Positions 1-12,328 are shown, numbered from the stretch's first letter. The stretch is DNA of 64,000 nt from Ambrosia x helenae (GCA_030844895.1 CM061223.1:12349994-12413993), one strand, 5' to 3'. Made by a program: numbers and translations. The notes: generated by a model not told the origin, from the letters alone.

Positions 1-74
1 GTTTCAGGTTGTTATTTTCGTACATTTTCGTACACGTGAATTGCGAAACTCTTTTTCTCCTGACAAATATAAAT

Positions 75-110
<36 letters not shown>

Positions 111-646
111 ATTCAAATTTCTTAATATTAACCTCTCTCTTTCTATCTTCTCTCTCTAATTCATATCTAGATAAATGAACAACAACAACAACAATAATAA
201 TAATAATCGAAGATGAATCAATCCCAACACCTTACAAATCGATGGTGACTCAGATCGATGAAGCTATTGTAGACGAAGATCGAGACTCAGATGAAGCTGT
301 TGTAGATGAAGATCGTGGTGATTTGCTTTTGGAAGCTGTTATAGATGAAGATAGAGACTCAGATCGATGGTCGTGGTGTATAACGGTGGTAGGTGATCCT
401 ATTTCCTTCATAATAATATTCACAGTTTACCATTTCATCCACAAGACCTAGTTTTTCTTTCCAAATTTAAGAACTCCTTCTAAGAGCCCAATCATGTTCA
501 GTGGTAAATTCACTAAATCCACATTCTTTTTCAAATGTATTTTTTAACTTTAAGAACATAATATATAATTGATGTTGTGTGAATATTTTTTGTTGTATAT
601 TAGCCAGGTGAGGAAGGAAGACGACGGTGATGGTATGGTGGTTGTG
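1..646. other. 5' flank with microsatellites, no recognised gene
   Basis: AT-rich sequence with a (CT)n tract at about 78-107 and an (AAC/AAT)n tract at about 178-206. A short ORF on the plus strand, 242-451 (69 codons), repeats an acidic E/D-rich unit (DEAIVDEDRDSDEAVVDEDR) two to three times and resembles nothing I know. It could be the 5' end of a host gene that is cut off by the retrotransposon inserted at 647, because the same locus resumes at 12207-12328 (G- and T-rich, no recognisable coding). The repeat-driven ORF is weak evidence for a real protein. Confidence 0.35.
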
Positions 647-1186
647 TGTGACACCCGGCATATTTGACTTGACATATTTAAATTTATAAGTCTACCTTAG
701 CGGGAAACGTTTTACTTACGTACTTAACTGGGTTAGTTGAGTCAGGATTTTCTTACGTATTGTCCAGGGTTCAATGATCTGGAGGATCATTGGTGTCTTT
801 TACGTACACACGAGTCTTGAGTCTCGTTGTTGGTGAATTACATAAACTAGATTAAGTGTTATGCGTAGATTGATTCTTATGTGGTGGATTATATGCAAAT
901 ATGTGTTTAAACAATGTGTAGATGATTATCCATGCTTATATATGTTAAACATAGATTATGATTACATGTTCATGTGTTAGCATGCGTTAAAATGCGTTAA
1001 ACACGACAAACTGGAAAAACTAGAAAACATAGGTCCAGGTTCGACCCATAGTGTGGGGGCGAACATGGGAAAAGATCTTAGTTCGACCCACAAGGTAGGG
1101 GCGAACCTAGGATGGGAAAACCACATAAGTTCATTCGACCTATAAGGATACATTCGACCCTGAACAAGGGGCGAATGTGGACTGGG

Positions 1187-1194
1187 TATAAATA
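1187..1194 (+). promoter_or_regulatory. LTR TATA box
   Basis: TATAAATA in the 5' LTR, followed by a run of CA/CT-rich sequence where transcription could start. The matching place in the 3' LTR (about 10058-10072) has extra bases and reads TTTTAAATA, so the motif is altered there. Confidence 0.5.
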
Positions 1195-1948
1195 CCACAC
1201 TTTGTCATTTTTCATCATTTCACAAACCCTAAACGCCTCCAAACACTCTCTTTCGACTTTTATCATTGGGGAAGGAGTTTTTTAGCTTGTTTTTCATAAT
1301 CCAACTCTCTAAATCATTACAAGTGAAGATCTAAGGTGTGTTCTTCATTCTAAATCCTTGTTGAGCAATTTTAATTTGTTTTTATAAAACCCCAAAGTTC
1401 CAGATCTGATCTAAGATGACTTTTATGAATAATAATCTTTCTAAAACCTTTATAAACAAAACCTCACCATAAAACATGAGTTTTCTTATAAGTTAACATA
1501 TGTTAATGATCCTTCATGTTGTGTTATGTGGGTAATATGGAGATGTTCTAGGATAGTTATAACTGATGAGTATTGATTATCTTAGGTCATAAACTATTGT
1601 ATGATGATGTTACGTCTAATTTGGGGATTTTGATAGATTTAGGGATTTATGCATGATGTTACTAGGAATGATATGATTGTGGGTTTTGATCTACTTGATA
1701 ATCTGAGCATGATGATGTGTTTATTAAGTGATTTCACAAAAGTTTCCTAATTGGGTAAAGTTTCCATGCATGATGTGACATCTTCATAATATTGCCATTT
1801 TGGGTAAACTTTAAAACGGAGTGATTAGGGAGTAAAATTAGTAGGGTTCTGTGGGGATATGTTATTCATACTTGACTGCTGTGTTTCATGATGTTTCGTG
1901 TTGTTTTCAGACGTTTTTGAAGCGTTTTTAGGAAGGGTTATCTTCCAG

Positions 1949-2222
1949 GGTCGAACCTGGGCACATTCGACCAGTTGTGGGGTCGAAGGTGGACCCCTAG
2001 GGTCGAACCTGGCAGTCTGGTGGTCGAATCTGCATTATTTGGTCGAACGTGCTTGATTTAGGTCGAATTAACACATGTTAAGGTCGAATGAACATGTGTT
2101 AAGGTCGAACGAACTTGTTTTAGGTTGCATGAACTTACCTTGGGGTCGAAGGAACCTAAAAAGGGTCGAACCTAGCTTCTTGGGGTCGAACCTACCTTGT
2201 TTCCTTCCTCATTCGACCCAAC
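1949..2222 (+). repeat. GGTCGAA motif cluster in LTR (second copy 10849-11118)
   Basis: About 13 copies of GGTCGAA or its reverse complement TTCGACC lie in 275 bp, at irregular spacing of 15-35 bp, often as GGGGTCGAAC or AGGTCGAA. Four further TTCGACC-like copies occur at about 1040-1160. The cluster is shared by both LTRs. The function is unknown to me; each copy holds a CpG. Confidence 0.75.
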
Positions 2223-2955
2223 TACTTCGTATGTGCGATTCTTGATGCAAACTAAGTATATTATGCTTGAACCTTACTTGTAATCTATGTGTACTTGATT
2301 TGTTTGTGTAATGGGTCACCAACGGGATGTCGAGTCAGTCTAGTGTGTCGATTAAACTATCAAACACGTTTTCAAACATACTTGGTCATGATCTGGATAA
2401 TCGGGGACTAGTTAACCTTAGGGTTTTTAGTCAAAACTCTTATACATACTTTATTGGTAGATCGTCGGTATTCGGGATTATCAAGACTTGTCCTTTATTC
2501 TTGTTTTGAGAACGCAAACTAAGGTGAGTGTCACAACCCCATTCTTTACTGTTTTCGGAACATTCTACGGGAGAAACATGCGGTAAAACTTTCTAACTTT
2601 TAGACCAACATATTACATTATATCACATGGATACTTAGTGACTATTACTTTATCATTAAAGTCCTCTCATGTCTTAGTGAACCATCAATATGTGGGTACA
2701 TAACGGGGAAAGTGTGAATAGATCTATTGGGCCTGGCAAGCCCCACTCGGGCCGACTGGAGGTCAGTGGTGGGTGCATATTTGTCCTATATCTTACGGCA
2801 CCGGGTGATGAGCCGGTGACGGGTTTGAGGCATTCTTATTTTGTCAGCAGTGGTTCACGACACTAAAGTATCATGTAACGATGTGTAGCTAGCATCATGT
2901 ATAGATGTAAGGACTGTTGGGTCTGGTTTACTTGTGCAAACTTTTACAAACTGTA

Positions 2956-4854
2956 TGTGACATCTGCCCCCTTTCACTTTTATCATTTTACAACTTTAGT
3001 CCCCTTATTTCTTACATCTACATTTATAGTCTTGTATTTTGTAACATTCGTGATTTTTTTTTATTTTAATTACACTTTAAGACCTAATGTGACAAAAAAA
3101 TAATAATAACAATAAAACTATACTAATCTTTTTGTTAGTATGTATACATATTACAAAAGGTTTACGAATGATGTTCATATTATTTATAAATTACATTACT
3201 AACTTCTTATCAATTATGAATGTTAATATATTTAATGAAAACATGAATGGCTATTATTAAAATTTATAAATGGTTTTAAATGACTTGTTCATATTTTAAT
3301 TGTGTTAAGTCAGTTTAAAAGAAAACGATTTTCATGGTGATTTATTGAAATAATTAGCATTTATATGTATTATTGACTTTAATTATCATAACCGTTTCAG
3401 TACATTTCACATGCTATTAATAATTAGCAAAACCTCATTCTAGTAGATTCAATTGACACTAATGGCTATTACTAGATGAACGGTTATTTGTATTCCATTC
3501 ACAATGGTTATAAGTTATCATTACTAAATTAAGTCTCCACCTTTAGAAATATAAATTGTTCCTTTAATGTATTTATTAGATGTTACAACAATACGCTTAT
3601 TATTGTTATTATTATTATTAACTGTTATACATTTTTGTGAATGTAAATTTAAATACATAAGATAAATAGTTTTAGAGCCTTACGGTTAAATATTTATTTA
3701 ATATTTGAAAGTCCTTTTGACGGTAGAATTTAGTACGTCTTCAAATTTAGAGCAACCATCACCAAGTTAATATTTGTTTTTTTTAAACGGCCGATTCTTA
3801 AAATATTATATGAAGTTCATTTCTTTATTCCAATACAAAGTTTTGTAACTTAAAACAATTAGTATTCTTATATTTAATTTATTTAAATAAATGATTTCCT
3901 TAGTCAACATCTAAATTATTATTTCCACATGAAACGGTTAATGGCCATAATAACAGAAATTAAGATCAAATGCTCACTACCTTTTGGGTATATAAATCGA
4001 TTGATCATCTCTCTTCAAAGGAAAAAATAAAGTGAAACAAACTTTTTCATCTTTTATTCGCTAATCTTCTTATTTGTCACACTGTTAAAGTTGTGATGAG
4101 CATAAATACCTTAGTTTATAAAATCTTTGACCACTTCAATGCTCCATGTATGTCCCTTCAAGAAATACATTATAATACTACTAACTATGTGAGTATATCT
4201 TTCCCCTTTTTCATTTTACTTTTGGGGCTACTCATGTACTTATATTAAGTTTCTATTTCCTTTTACTAAAATAGCAATTCTCATGTGTGTTTGCTTGTGC
4301 TAATTTGTGTGTCTATGACTTGTCAAAATCATTAACCTTTGAAGGCCTGGCATTTCAATTAATAGTACTATGGTATATGCCCCTTGTGACTTGTTGAGAG
4401 ACCTTGGTCATTGTCTTGTGATTCATTATACTAAAAAATGGTTTGATTCTTGATTCTTGATACTTAATTCTTAGGGTTGATTTTGAACCGATATTACTCA
4501 TTACATAATTGCAAATGGTACCGCACATGAATTGCTAAACACTTTTATTACTATATATTTATTCAAATTAGGGTATTCTCACAATACATTTTATGTGTTG
4601 ACAAAATTATTTTGTACATGTTTCAGGTTATTTTGAGACGTTTCATTTTAAGCTTTTGGATTTATATTTAGGTTTGTCTTCATTGTATTTTAGTTTGACT
4701 TGACATTTTAGAATAATTGTATCTTTGTATTTCATTTCAATGTAATAAACTATTCAATACAATATATTCCAATTTACACTTTAGTACCATGAGCTATTGA
4801 GCAATCGTCACTACGTGACACCTCGATGTTTCCGCCATCGGTTGGGATGTTACA
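2956..4854 (+). mobile_element. Nested solo LTR inside the 5' LTR
   Basis: Insertion of about 1.9 kb that starts TGTGACATC and ends GATGTTACA and is absent at the same place in the 3' LTR (11849-11858). It is flanked by CTGTA (2951-2955) and CTATA (4855-4859), a 5-bp target duplication with one mismatch. No PBS, gag or pol lies inside, so it is best read as a solo LTR left by recombination between two LTRs. Its last 500 bp resemble, in reverse orientation, the fragment that starts at 12329. It post-dates the surrounding element. Confidence 0.8.
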
Positions 4855-5193
4855 CTATATCTCTGTGACTCACCGGCACTTTATGTGTTGTCTAACTTCG
4901 CATGTTTTCTCAGGTCGCTAAGGTAGCAGGGAGTCGCACTGCGTCTAGTCTTGCATACATAAGCAAACCGGGTTGTGTTTGCATTTATACTTTAACATTG
5001 GCTTTGTAAAATTTTATTTTGCTTCAGCTGTCGTTGTCTAATTTACTTTTGAACTTATAAACTGCGTGGTTGGTATTTCCACGTAACTTTTAATGCATAT
5101 AGATGTCGTTTGTTGTGACCGTTGACTTGGATCCTGGTGTGTCACGCGCCTCGCAGTAAAACCCCACAAGTGGAATTTAAGGGTGTGACAGAT

Positions 5194-5213
5194 TGGTATC
5201 AGAGCCAATGGTT
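5194..5213 (+). promoter_or_regulatory. Primer binding site (initiator Met tRNA)
   Basis: TGGTATCAGAGCCAATGGTT begins three bases after the LTR end. It is complementary to the 3' end of plant initiator methionine tRNA with one mismatch, the usual minus-strand primer of Ty3 elements. Confidence 0.92.
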
Positions 5214-5741
5214 ATAGTGAACTAGGACTGCATGTAGAGTCTGGTCTATAGCCGAGTCACACACTAGACAGTCACACGTTATGAGTCGTTTTAGTGGGAA
5301 ACTTACTGACTTTGTCGGGGTGTCTATATCATCATACTTGCGTGTTACATCATCTATTCTTACTTGGGCTTGGCCTATTCTTTATCTTACCTTCTTCTTC
5401 GGGATTTGAAGACGAAGGGATGGACTTGTTGATTCTTGGCACGGTGGTGCTGCTCATTGGAGCGACTTTGACGTATCTTCGAGATTTGTCCAGCATTCGG
5501 ATATCTTCCTTTTTGCTCCAATGGACACACTTGCCCACACACACACTATCTTGCACTTGTACTGGGATTAGTACACCTAGTGATGTTTTTTTCTTTCGGA
5601 ACTCTTTCACTCTTGGTATTTTGATCAGATGATTCGTGGTTGATATGGATTGGTCGGATCAGGATGACCCTCTATCATTATCATTAGTTGATTTATACTA
5701 GTGATGAATCTGAACTTCTTGTTCTCTCTGTATTCCAGAAG
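5214..5741 (+). other. Untranslated leader between PBS and gag
   Basis: About 530 bp of T-rich leader. An open frame at 5294-5632 has no recognisable protein and is read as chance. The region would hold the packaging signal of the genomic RNA, which cannot be picked out by eye. Confidence 0.5.
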
Positions 5742-7065
5742 ATGCCAGCTGCACGTGGTGGTGGACGCCGTGGTGGTCGCTGTGGCGGTCGTGGTGATGA
5801 GCCTATCACTATGACCCAATCCGAGCTGAACAACATGATTCAGCAACACGTGTCTGTTGCTCTTGCTGCATTCCAGGATGCTCAGCAGGGATTTGCCAGT
5901 GGTAATTTGATTACTACTACTTCGATTTTTTTATACCGTTGATGGTATGTTCATTTTGCTTACCTGTGTGTTGATACAGGTGATGCTGTTAATCCTCATC
6001 CTCCTACCCGCTCCTACAAAATGTTTATGGACTGCAAGCCTCATAACTTTAGTGGGAATGAGGGTGCAGTGGGTTTACTGAGGTGGTTGGAGAAGGTTGT
6101 TTTTGCTTTTGCAATGTGTAACTATCCTGCTGTGGACCATGTGAAGTACGCTTCTGGTACTTTTGAGAATCGTGCTTTGATGTGGTGGAATTCTGTTATC
6201 CAGACTGTTGGGTTAGCTGAGGCCAATGCCATGCCTTGGGATGAGTTTGTGTTTCGTTTGAAGACCGAGTACTGTCCCCGTGACGAGATCAAGAAGCTGG
6301 AGCATGAGCTGTGGAATCATACTATGGTTGGATCCGAGATTGAGGATTATGCTATTCGTTATCAGGAGTTGGTTCTTATGTGTTTGGATGCTGATACTCC
6401 GGACTATAAGAAGATTGAATTCTTTGTTGTTGGGCTTGTACCTGAAATTCGTGAGTTGGTTACCGCGAATGACTGTGCTACTCTTCAGGGTACTATTCGG
6501 TTGGCTCACAAGCTGACCAACCAGAAGGTGGAAGAAGGTACTCTGCCACCTAGGGGTTCTGTTGTGAAGGCCCCTGATAGTGGTAGTAAGCGTAAGTGGG
6601 AGAGCTCTGTGAAGAACTCTGCCCCATCTCAGCCCCAGCAGCAGCAGAAGAAGTCTGAGTCTTCTACCCCTTCATCTGGGAAGAAGTCTGGTTCTTATCA
6701 TGGTAGTTACCCGAAGTGTAACAAGTGTAGCTATCATCACAACGGGCCATGCCACAAACTTTCTACTTGTAAGCGGTGTGGGAAACCGGGACATGAGGTT
6801 CAGACTTGTCGTGTTCGTCTGAACAACAAGACTACCCCTCAGGCTACTAACCAGGCGGATCAGGGTTGTTTCAACTATGGTCAGACTGGTCACTTTAGGC
6901 GGGATTGTCCCAAGCTGAAGCAGGGTGATGGTGGGAAGAACGGTGGTGGTAACAGGAACAACATAGGCGGCGGCGGAAACGCACGTGTCTTCGTCATTGG
7001 ATCGGGGGAAGCCCGGCATGACCCAGACACTGTTACCGGTACGTTCCTTCTTAACGATCGCTATC
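5742..7065 (+). pseudogene. gag: Gag of the first Ty3 element, with possible 78-nt intron
   Basis: Gag forms the capsid and nucleocapsid of the retrotransposon particle. The frame opens at ATG 5742 with an RGGGRRGGR-rich N-terminus, then a QQHVSVALAAFQDAQQ helix. After 5901 the frame hits TGA at 5940-5942, but a GT (5902) to AG (5979) segment of 78 nt, a multiple of three, can be removed to join the same frame into the Retrotrans_gag core (MFMDCKPHNFSG at 6021, WWN, CPRDEI). A basic, Q/S-rich linker follows, then a CCHC knuckle CKRCGKPGHEVQTC near 6767 and a second one in which the second cysteine is tyrosine (CFNYGQTGHFRRDC, near 6870). A frameshift near 7065 precedes protease. The intron is inferred. 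Confidence 0.8.
5902..5979 (+). other. Candidate in-frame intron within gag
   Basis: GTAATTTGATT at the left and TTGATACAG at the right fit plant splice sites, the interior is T-rich, the length is 78 nt and it holds one in-frame TGA (5940-5942). Removal keeps frame 0 and joins AG-SG|GDAV smoothly. An unspliced RNA would give a short Gag N-terminal peptide. It could instead be a small insertion with fortuitous ends. Confidence 0.45.
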
Positions 7066-10036
7066 TGTTTTATTTGATTCTGGTGCCGATAGGAGCTTTG
7101 TATCGGTAGAATTTAGTCAGTTGCTAGACATAGTACCTACACCCTTAGAGGCTAAGTACTTGATAGAATTGGCTGATGGTAAGAACATTGAAGCAACACA
7201 TATTCTTCGGGAATGTCGTTTGGAACTTTCGGGTTTGTCTTTCCCTATTAACCTTATGCCGGTATCCTTGGATAGTTTTGATGTCGTCGTGGGCATGGAT
7301 TGGTTGTCTTTGTATCGTGCGGAGATCGTTTGTTTCGATAAGGTTATCCGTTTCCCTCTCCCTAATGGAGAGATTCTTTCGGTGCATGGTGAGAAGAGTG
7401 GGGCTTCTTTGAGTATCATTTCTTGTATAAAAGCCTACAAGTATCTTCGGAAGGGTTATTCGGCCATTCTGGCACTTGTTTCTGTTTCTTCTGATGGTGA
7501 GAAGAAGATCGAGGATATTCCTGTGGTTCGTGACTTTCCTGATGTATTTCCTGACGACTTACCTGGTCTTCCTCCTCATCGTCAGGTCGAGTTTAGTATT
7601 GATCTTGCACCTGGTGCAACCCCAATTGCTCGAGCCCCTTATCGTCTTGCACCTCCCGAGATGTTGGAGTTGTCCAACCAGTTACAGGAACTCTTAGAAA
7701 AGGGTTTCATCCGGCCTAGTTCTTCCCCGTGGGGAGCCCCTATTCTGTTCGTGAAGAAGAAAGACGGGAGCCTTCGTATGTGTATTGATTATCGTGAGCT
7801 GAACAAGGTGACCATCAAGAATCGTTATCCACTTCCTCGTATTGATGATCTCTTTGACCAGCTTCAGGGTTCTAGCTATTATTCGAAGATCGATTTGAGG
7901 TCCGGTTATCACCAGTTGCGTGTGTAGGAAGCCGATATTCCGCAGACTGCCTTTCGTACTCATTATGGCCACTTTGAGTTCTTGGTCATGCCCTTTGGTC
8001 TCACCAATGCACCAGCGGCTTTCATGGATTTGATGAACCGTGTATGTAAGCCTTATCTTGGTAAATTCGTCATTGTCTTTATTGATGACATTCTGATCTA
8101 TTCCAAGAGCAAAGTGGACCATGAGGAACACTTGCGACTTGTCTTGGAACTCTTGAGGCGAGAACAGCTGTATGCTAAGTTCTCGAAGTGTGACTTTTGG
8201 TTACGCGAAGTTCAGTTCCTAGGTCATGTAGTGAATGAGCTGGGGATTCATGTTGATCCGGCTAAGATCGAAGCTATTAAAGACTGGGAAGCACCGAAGA
8301 TGCCATCCAAGGTGCGGCAATTCCTAGGTCTTGCGGGTTACTATCGTCGTTTCATTGAGGGATTTTCGAAGATCGCTCAACCTCTCACTGCTCTCACCCA
8401 GAAAGACCGGAAGTTTGACTAGGGTGATTCGCAGGAATCGTCATTTCAGATGCTGAAACTTAAACTCTGTTCTGCACCTATCTTATCCTTACCTGATGGT
8501 ACGGACGACTTCGTCGTGTATTGCGACGCTTCTATTCGTGGTCTCGGTTGTGTGTTGATGCAACGCGAGAAGGTTATTGCTTACACTTCTCGTCAGCTTA
8601 AGGTTCACGAGAAGAACTGCACTACCCATGACATGGAATTGGGTGCGGTGGTTTTCATTATGAAAATTTGGAGACATTACTTGTACGGTACCAAGTGCAG
8701 AATTTACACCGATCACAAGAGTCTCCAACATATTTTCGATCAAAAAGAGTTGAACATGCGGCAGCATCACTGGGTCGAACTCCTTAATGATTATGACTGT
8801 TCCATTAAGCACCATCCTGGCAAGGCGAACGTTGTAGCTGACGCCTTGAGCATGAAGGAATCTGCGAAACCACGTCGTGTTCGAGCTTTACAACTCACTA
8901 TCCATTCTTCTTTGCCTGACCAAATTCGTTCTACACAACTTGAAGCTTTGAAGGAGGAAAACCTTAAGGTTGAAACTATGCATAGTGCCGATAAGCACCT
9001 TGAACTTAGGTTTGATGGCCTACACTACTTTGCGGGGCGAATTTGGGTACCTCTGTTTGGGGGATTACGGGAGCTTGTCTTGGACGAGGCTCACGAATCC
9101 CGATATTCTATTCATCCTGGCTCCGACAAGATGTATTAGGATTTGAAGATACTTTACTGGTGGCCAAACATGAAAGCTGACATAGCCTCCTATGTTAGCA
9201 AATGCTTGACTTGTGCTAAGGTCAAGGTGGAGTACCAGAAGCCGTCTGGTCTCCTGCAACAGCCAGAGATTCCCGAATGGAAGTAGGAACGAATCACGAT
9301 GGATTTTGTCACCAAGCTACCGAAATCACCAAGTAGTTGTGATATGATTTGGGTGATTGTCGACAGGTTGACAAAATCGGCGCACTTCCTTCCCATTAAG
9401 GAAACTGACGGACTCGAGCGCTTGGCTCGCATTTATCTTAAGGAAGTGGTTTCTAAGCACGGGGTGCCTGTTTCTATCATTTATGATCATGATTCTCGTT
9501 TTGCTTCGCGTTTCTGGAAGGCTCTGCATAAAGCCTTAGGTAATCAGTTGGGTATGAGTACAGCCTATCATCCGCAAACCGACGGTCAGAGTGAACGGCG
9601 ATTGAAACTTTGGAAGACATGCTTTGGGCATGCATTATCGATTTTGGCAAGGGTTGGGAGAATCACCTACCATTGGTGGAGCTCTCTTACAATAACAGCT
9701 ATCATTCTAGCATTAAGGCAGCTCCGTTCGAGGCTCTTTACGAACGGAAATGCCGATCTCCTCTTTGTTGGGCCGAGGTGGGCGAGAATCAACTCACTGG
9801 TCCAGAACTTGTGTACGAAACTTCGGAGAAAATCGTACAAATTCGTAACCATTTAGCGGCTGCGCGGGATCATCAGAAGAGCTATGCCGATCGTCGTCGC
9901 AAATCTTTGGAGTTCCAAGTTGGGGACAGGGTACTTCTAAAAGTTTCTCCATGGAAGGGCGTCATACGCTTTGGAAAGCGTGGCAAACTTAACCCTTGTT
10001 ATGTCGGACCGTTCGCAATCCTGGAACGGATTGTGA
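7066..10036 (+). pseudogene. pol: Pol of the first Ty3 element (PR-RT-RH-IN), multiply broken
   Basis: Enzymes for cDNA synthesis and insertion. Protease active site DSGA is at 7076-7087. RT follows, with FIDD (8078-8089) in place of the usual YIDD/YVDD, then RNase H (FVVYCDAS at about 8508, TDHKSL at about 8710). Integrase has its HHCC zinc region (about 9090-9230) and core with MDFV (9299), YDHDSRF (9481) and the HPQTDGQSE glutamate (about 9570-9596). Breaks: in-frame stops at 7925-7927, 8420-8422, 9137-9139 and 9284-9286, and a frameshift near 9600; the remaining C-terminal part runs in another frame to the deletion junction at about 10037. The stops at 8420 and 9284 sit where tryptophan is usual. 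The chromodomain is absent. Confidence 0.9.
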
Positions 10037-12201
10037 AAGGGGCGAATGTGGACTGGGTCATTTTAAATACCACACTTTGTCATTTTGAATCATTTCACAA
10101 ACCCTAAACGCCTCCAAACACTCTCTTTCGACTTTTATCATTGGGGAAGGAGTTTTTGAGCTTGTTTTTCATAATCCAACTCTCTAAATCATTACAAGTG
10201 AAGATCTAAGGTGTGTTCTTCATTCTAAATCCTTTTTGAGCAATTTTAATTAGTTTTTATAAAACCCCAAAGTTCCAAATCTGATCTAAGATGACTTTTA
10301 TGAATAATAATCTTTCAAAAACCTTTCTAAACAAAACCTCACCATAAGACATGAGTTTTCTTATGAGTTAACATATGTTAATGATCCTTCATGTTGTGTT
10401 ATGTAATTATTTGATGTTGTATGTTATGTGGGTAATATGGAGATGTTCTAGGATAGTTATAACTAATGAGTATTGATTATATTAGGTCATAAACTATTGT
10501 ATGATGATGTTAGGTCTAATTTGGGGATTTTGATAGATTTAAGGATTTATGCATGATGTTATTAGGAATGATACGATTGGGGGTTTTGATCTACTTGATA
10601 ATCTGAGCATGATGATGTGTTTATTAAGTGATTTCACAAAAGTTTCCTAATTGGGTAAAGTTTCCATGCATGATGTGACATCTTCATAATATTGCCATTT
10701 TGGGTCAACTTTAAAAAGGACTGATTAGGGAGTAAAATTAGTAGGGTTCTTTGGGGATATGTTATTCATACTTGACTGCTGTGTTTCATGATGTTTCGTG
10801 ATGTTTTTGGACGTTTTTGAAGCGTTTTTAGGAAGGGTCATCTTCCGGGGTCGAACCTGGGCACCTTCGACCAGTTGTGGGGTCGAAGGTGGACCCCTAG
10901 GGTCAAACCTGGCAGTCTGGTGGTCAAATCTGCATTATTTGGTCGAACGTGCTTGATTTAGGTCGAATTAACACATGTTAAGGTCGAATGAACATGTGTT
11001 AAGGTCGAACGAACTTCTTTTAGTTTGCATGAACTTACCTTGGGGTCGAAGGAACCTAAAAAGAGTCGAACCTAGCTTCTTGGGGTCGAACCTACCTTGT
11101 TTCATTCCTCATTCGACCCAACTACTTCGTATGTGCGATTCTTGAAGCAAACTAAGTATGTTATGCTTGAACCTTACTTGTAATCTATGTGTACTTGATT
11201 TGTTTGTGTAATGGGTCGCCAACGGGATGTCGAGTCGGTCTAGTGTGTCGGTTAAACTGTCAAACACGTTTTCAAACATACTTAGTCATGATCTGGACAA
11301 TCGGGGACTAGTTAACCTTAGGGTTATTAGTCAAAACTCTTATACATACTTTATTGGTAGATCGCCGGTATTCGGGATTATCAAGACTTGTCTTTATTCT
11401 TGTTTTGGGAACGCAAACTAAGGTGAGTGTCACAGCCACATTCTTTACTGTTTTCGGAACATTCTAGGGGAGAAACATGCGGTGAAACTTTCTAACTTTT
11501 AGACCAACATATTACATTATATCACATGGATACTTAGTGACTATTACTTCATCATTAAAGTCCTCTCATGTCTTAGTGAACCATCAATATGTGGGTACAT
11601 AGCGGGGAAAGTGTGAATAGATCTATTGGGCCTGGCAAGCCCACTCGAGCCGACTGGAGGTCGGTGGCAGGTGCATATTGTCCTATATCTTATGGCACCG
11701 GGTGATGAACCGGTGACGGGTTTGAGGCATTCTTATTTTGTCAGTAGTGGTTCACGACACTAAAGTATCATGTAACGATGTCTAGCTAGCATCAGGTATA
11801 GATGTAAGGACTGTTGGGTCTGGTTTACTTGTGACAAACTTTTACAAACTGTATCTCTGTGACTCACCGACACTTTATGTGTTGTCTAACTTCGCATGTT
11901 TTCTCAGGTCGCTAAGGTAGCAGGGAGTTTTAGGCGCACTGGAGTCGCACTGCGTCTAGTCTTGCATACATAAGCAAATCGGGTTGTGTATGCATTCATA
12001 CTTTAACATTGGTTTTGTAAACTTTTATTTTGCTTCCGCTGTCGTTGTCTACTTTACTTTTTAACTTATAAACTGCGTGGTTGGTATTTCCACGTAACTT
12101 TTAATGCATATAGATGTCGTTTGTTGTGACCGTTGACTTGGATCCTGGTGTGTCACGCGCCTCGCGGTAAAACCCCGCAAATGGAATTTGAGGGTGTGAC
12201 A
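10037..12201 (+). repeat. 3' LTR of the first Ty3 element, 5'-truncated
   Basis: Matches the 5' LTR from about 1166 onward, lacks the nested solo LTR, and ends TGTGACA before the target duplication. Its first part is missing: integrase-end sequence runs straight into GGGGCGAATGTGG, so one deletion removed the chromodomain, the polypurine tract and roughly 520 bp of LTR. It contains a second copy of the GGTCGAA cluster (10849-11118). A small open frame at 11227-11421 has a counterpart at 2327-2509 simply because the LTRs are copies. Confidence 0.88.
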
Positions 12202-12328
12202 TTGTGGGTGATGGTAGGGTTGGGGATCAGGTGGTGGTTGTAGGAGGTCAAGAGCTACAGCGCTGGTGGTTTTTGCTGGTTGTGGGTCATGGTAGGTTTT
12301 GGGGGTTTTCAACTGTGGTGTGGAAGTA

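Larger units (their letters stand above)
647..5190 (+). repeat. 5' LTR of the first Ty3 element, with nested solo LTR
   Basis: Begins TGTGACACCC and ends GGGTGTGACA immediately before the primer binding site. Positions 1166-2955 and 4860-5190 match the 3' LTR (10037-11853 and 11854-12201) closely; the stretch between is a later insertion. Positions 647-1165 have no partner because the 3' LTR is truncated. A TATAAATA box lies at 1187-1194. A cluster of GGTCGAA/TTCGACC heptamers fills about 1949-2222. The LTR would carry promoter, RNA start and polyadenylation signals. Confidence 0.88.
647..12201 (+). mobile_element. Ty3/Gypsy chromovirus LTR retrotransposon, Tekay-like, decayed
   Basis: Element bounded by a 5-bp target duplication TTGTG (642-646 and 12202-12206) and by TGTGACACCC at the left and GGGTGTGACA at the right. 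Order is LTR, initiator-Met PBS, gag, protease, RT, RNase H, integrase, LTR, which is the Ty3/Gypsy order. The long LTRs (about 2.6 kb once the nested insertion is subtracted), the GPF-ILERI motif after integrase and the gag type suggest the Tekay (Del) chromovirus lineage. The expected chromodomain is missing because the end of pol and roughly the first 520 bp of the 3' LTR are deleted. The coding region carries at least two frameshifts and four in-frame stops, so it cannot move on its own. Confidence 0.9.

Noticed and set aside
5294..5632. 112-codon ORF in the Ty3 leader
   Set aside because: Hydrophobic, biased composition, no family resemblance, lies between PBS and gag.
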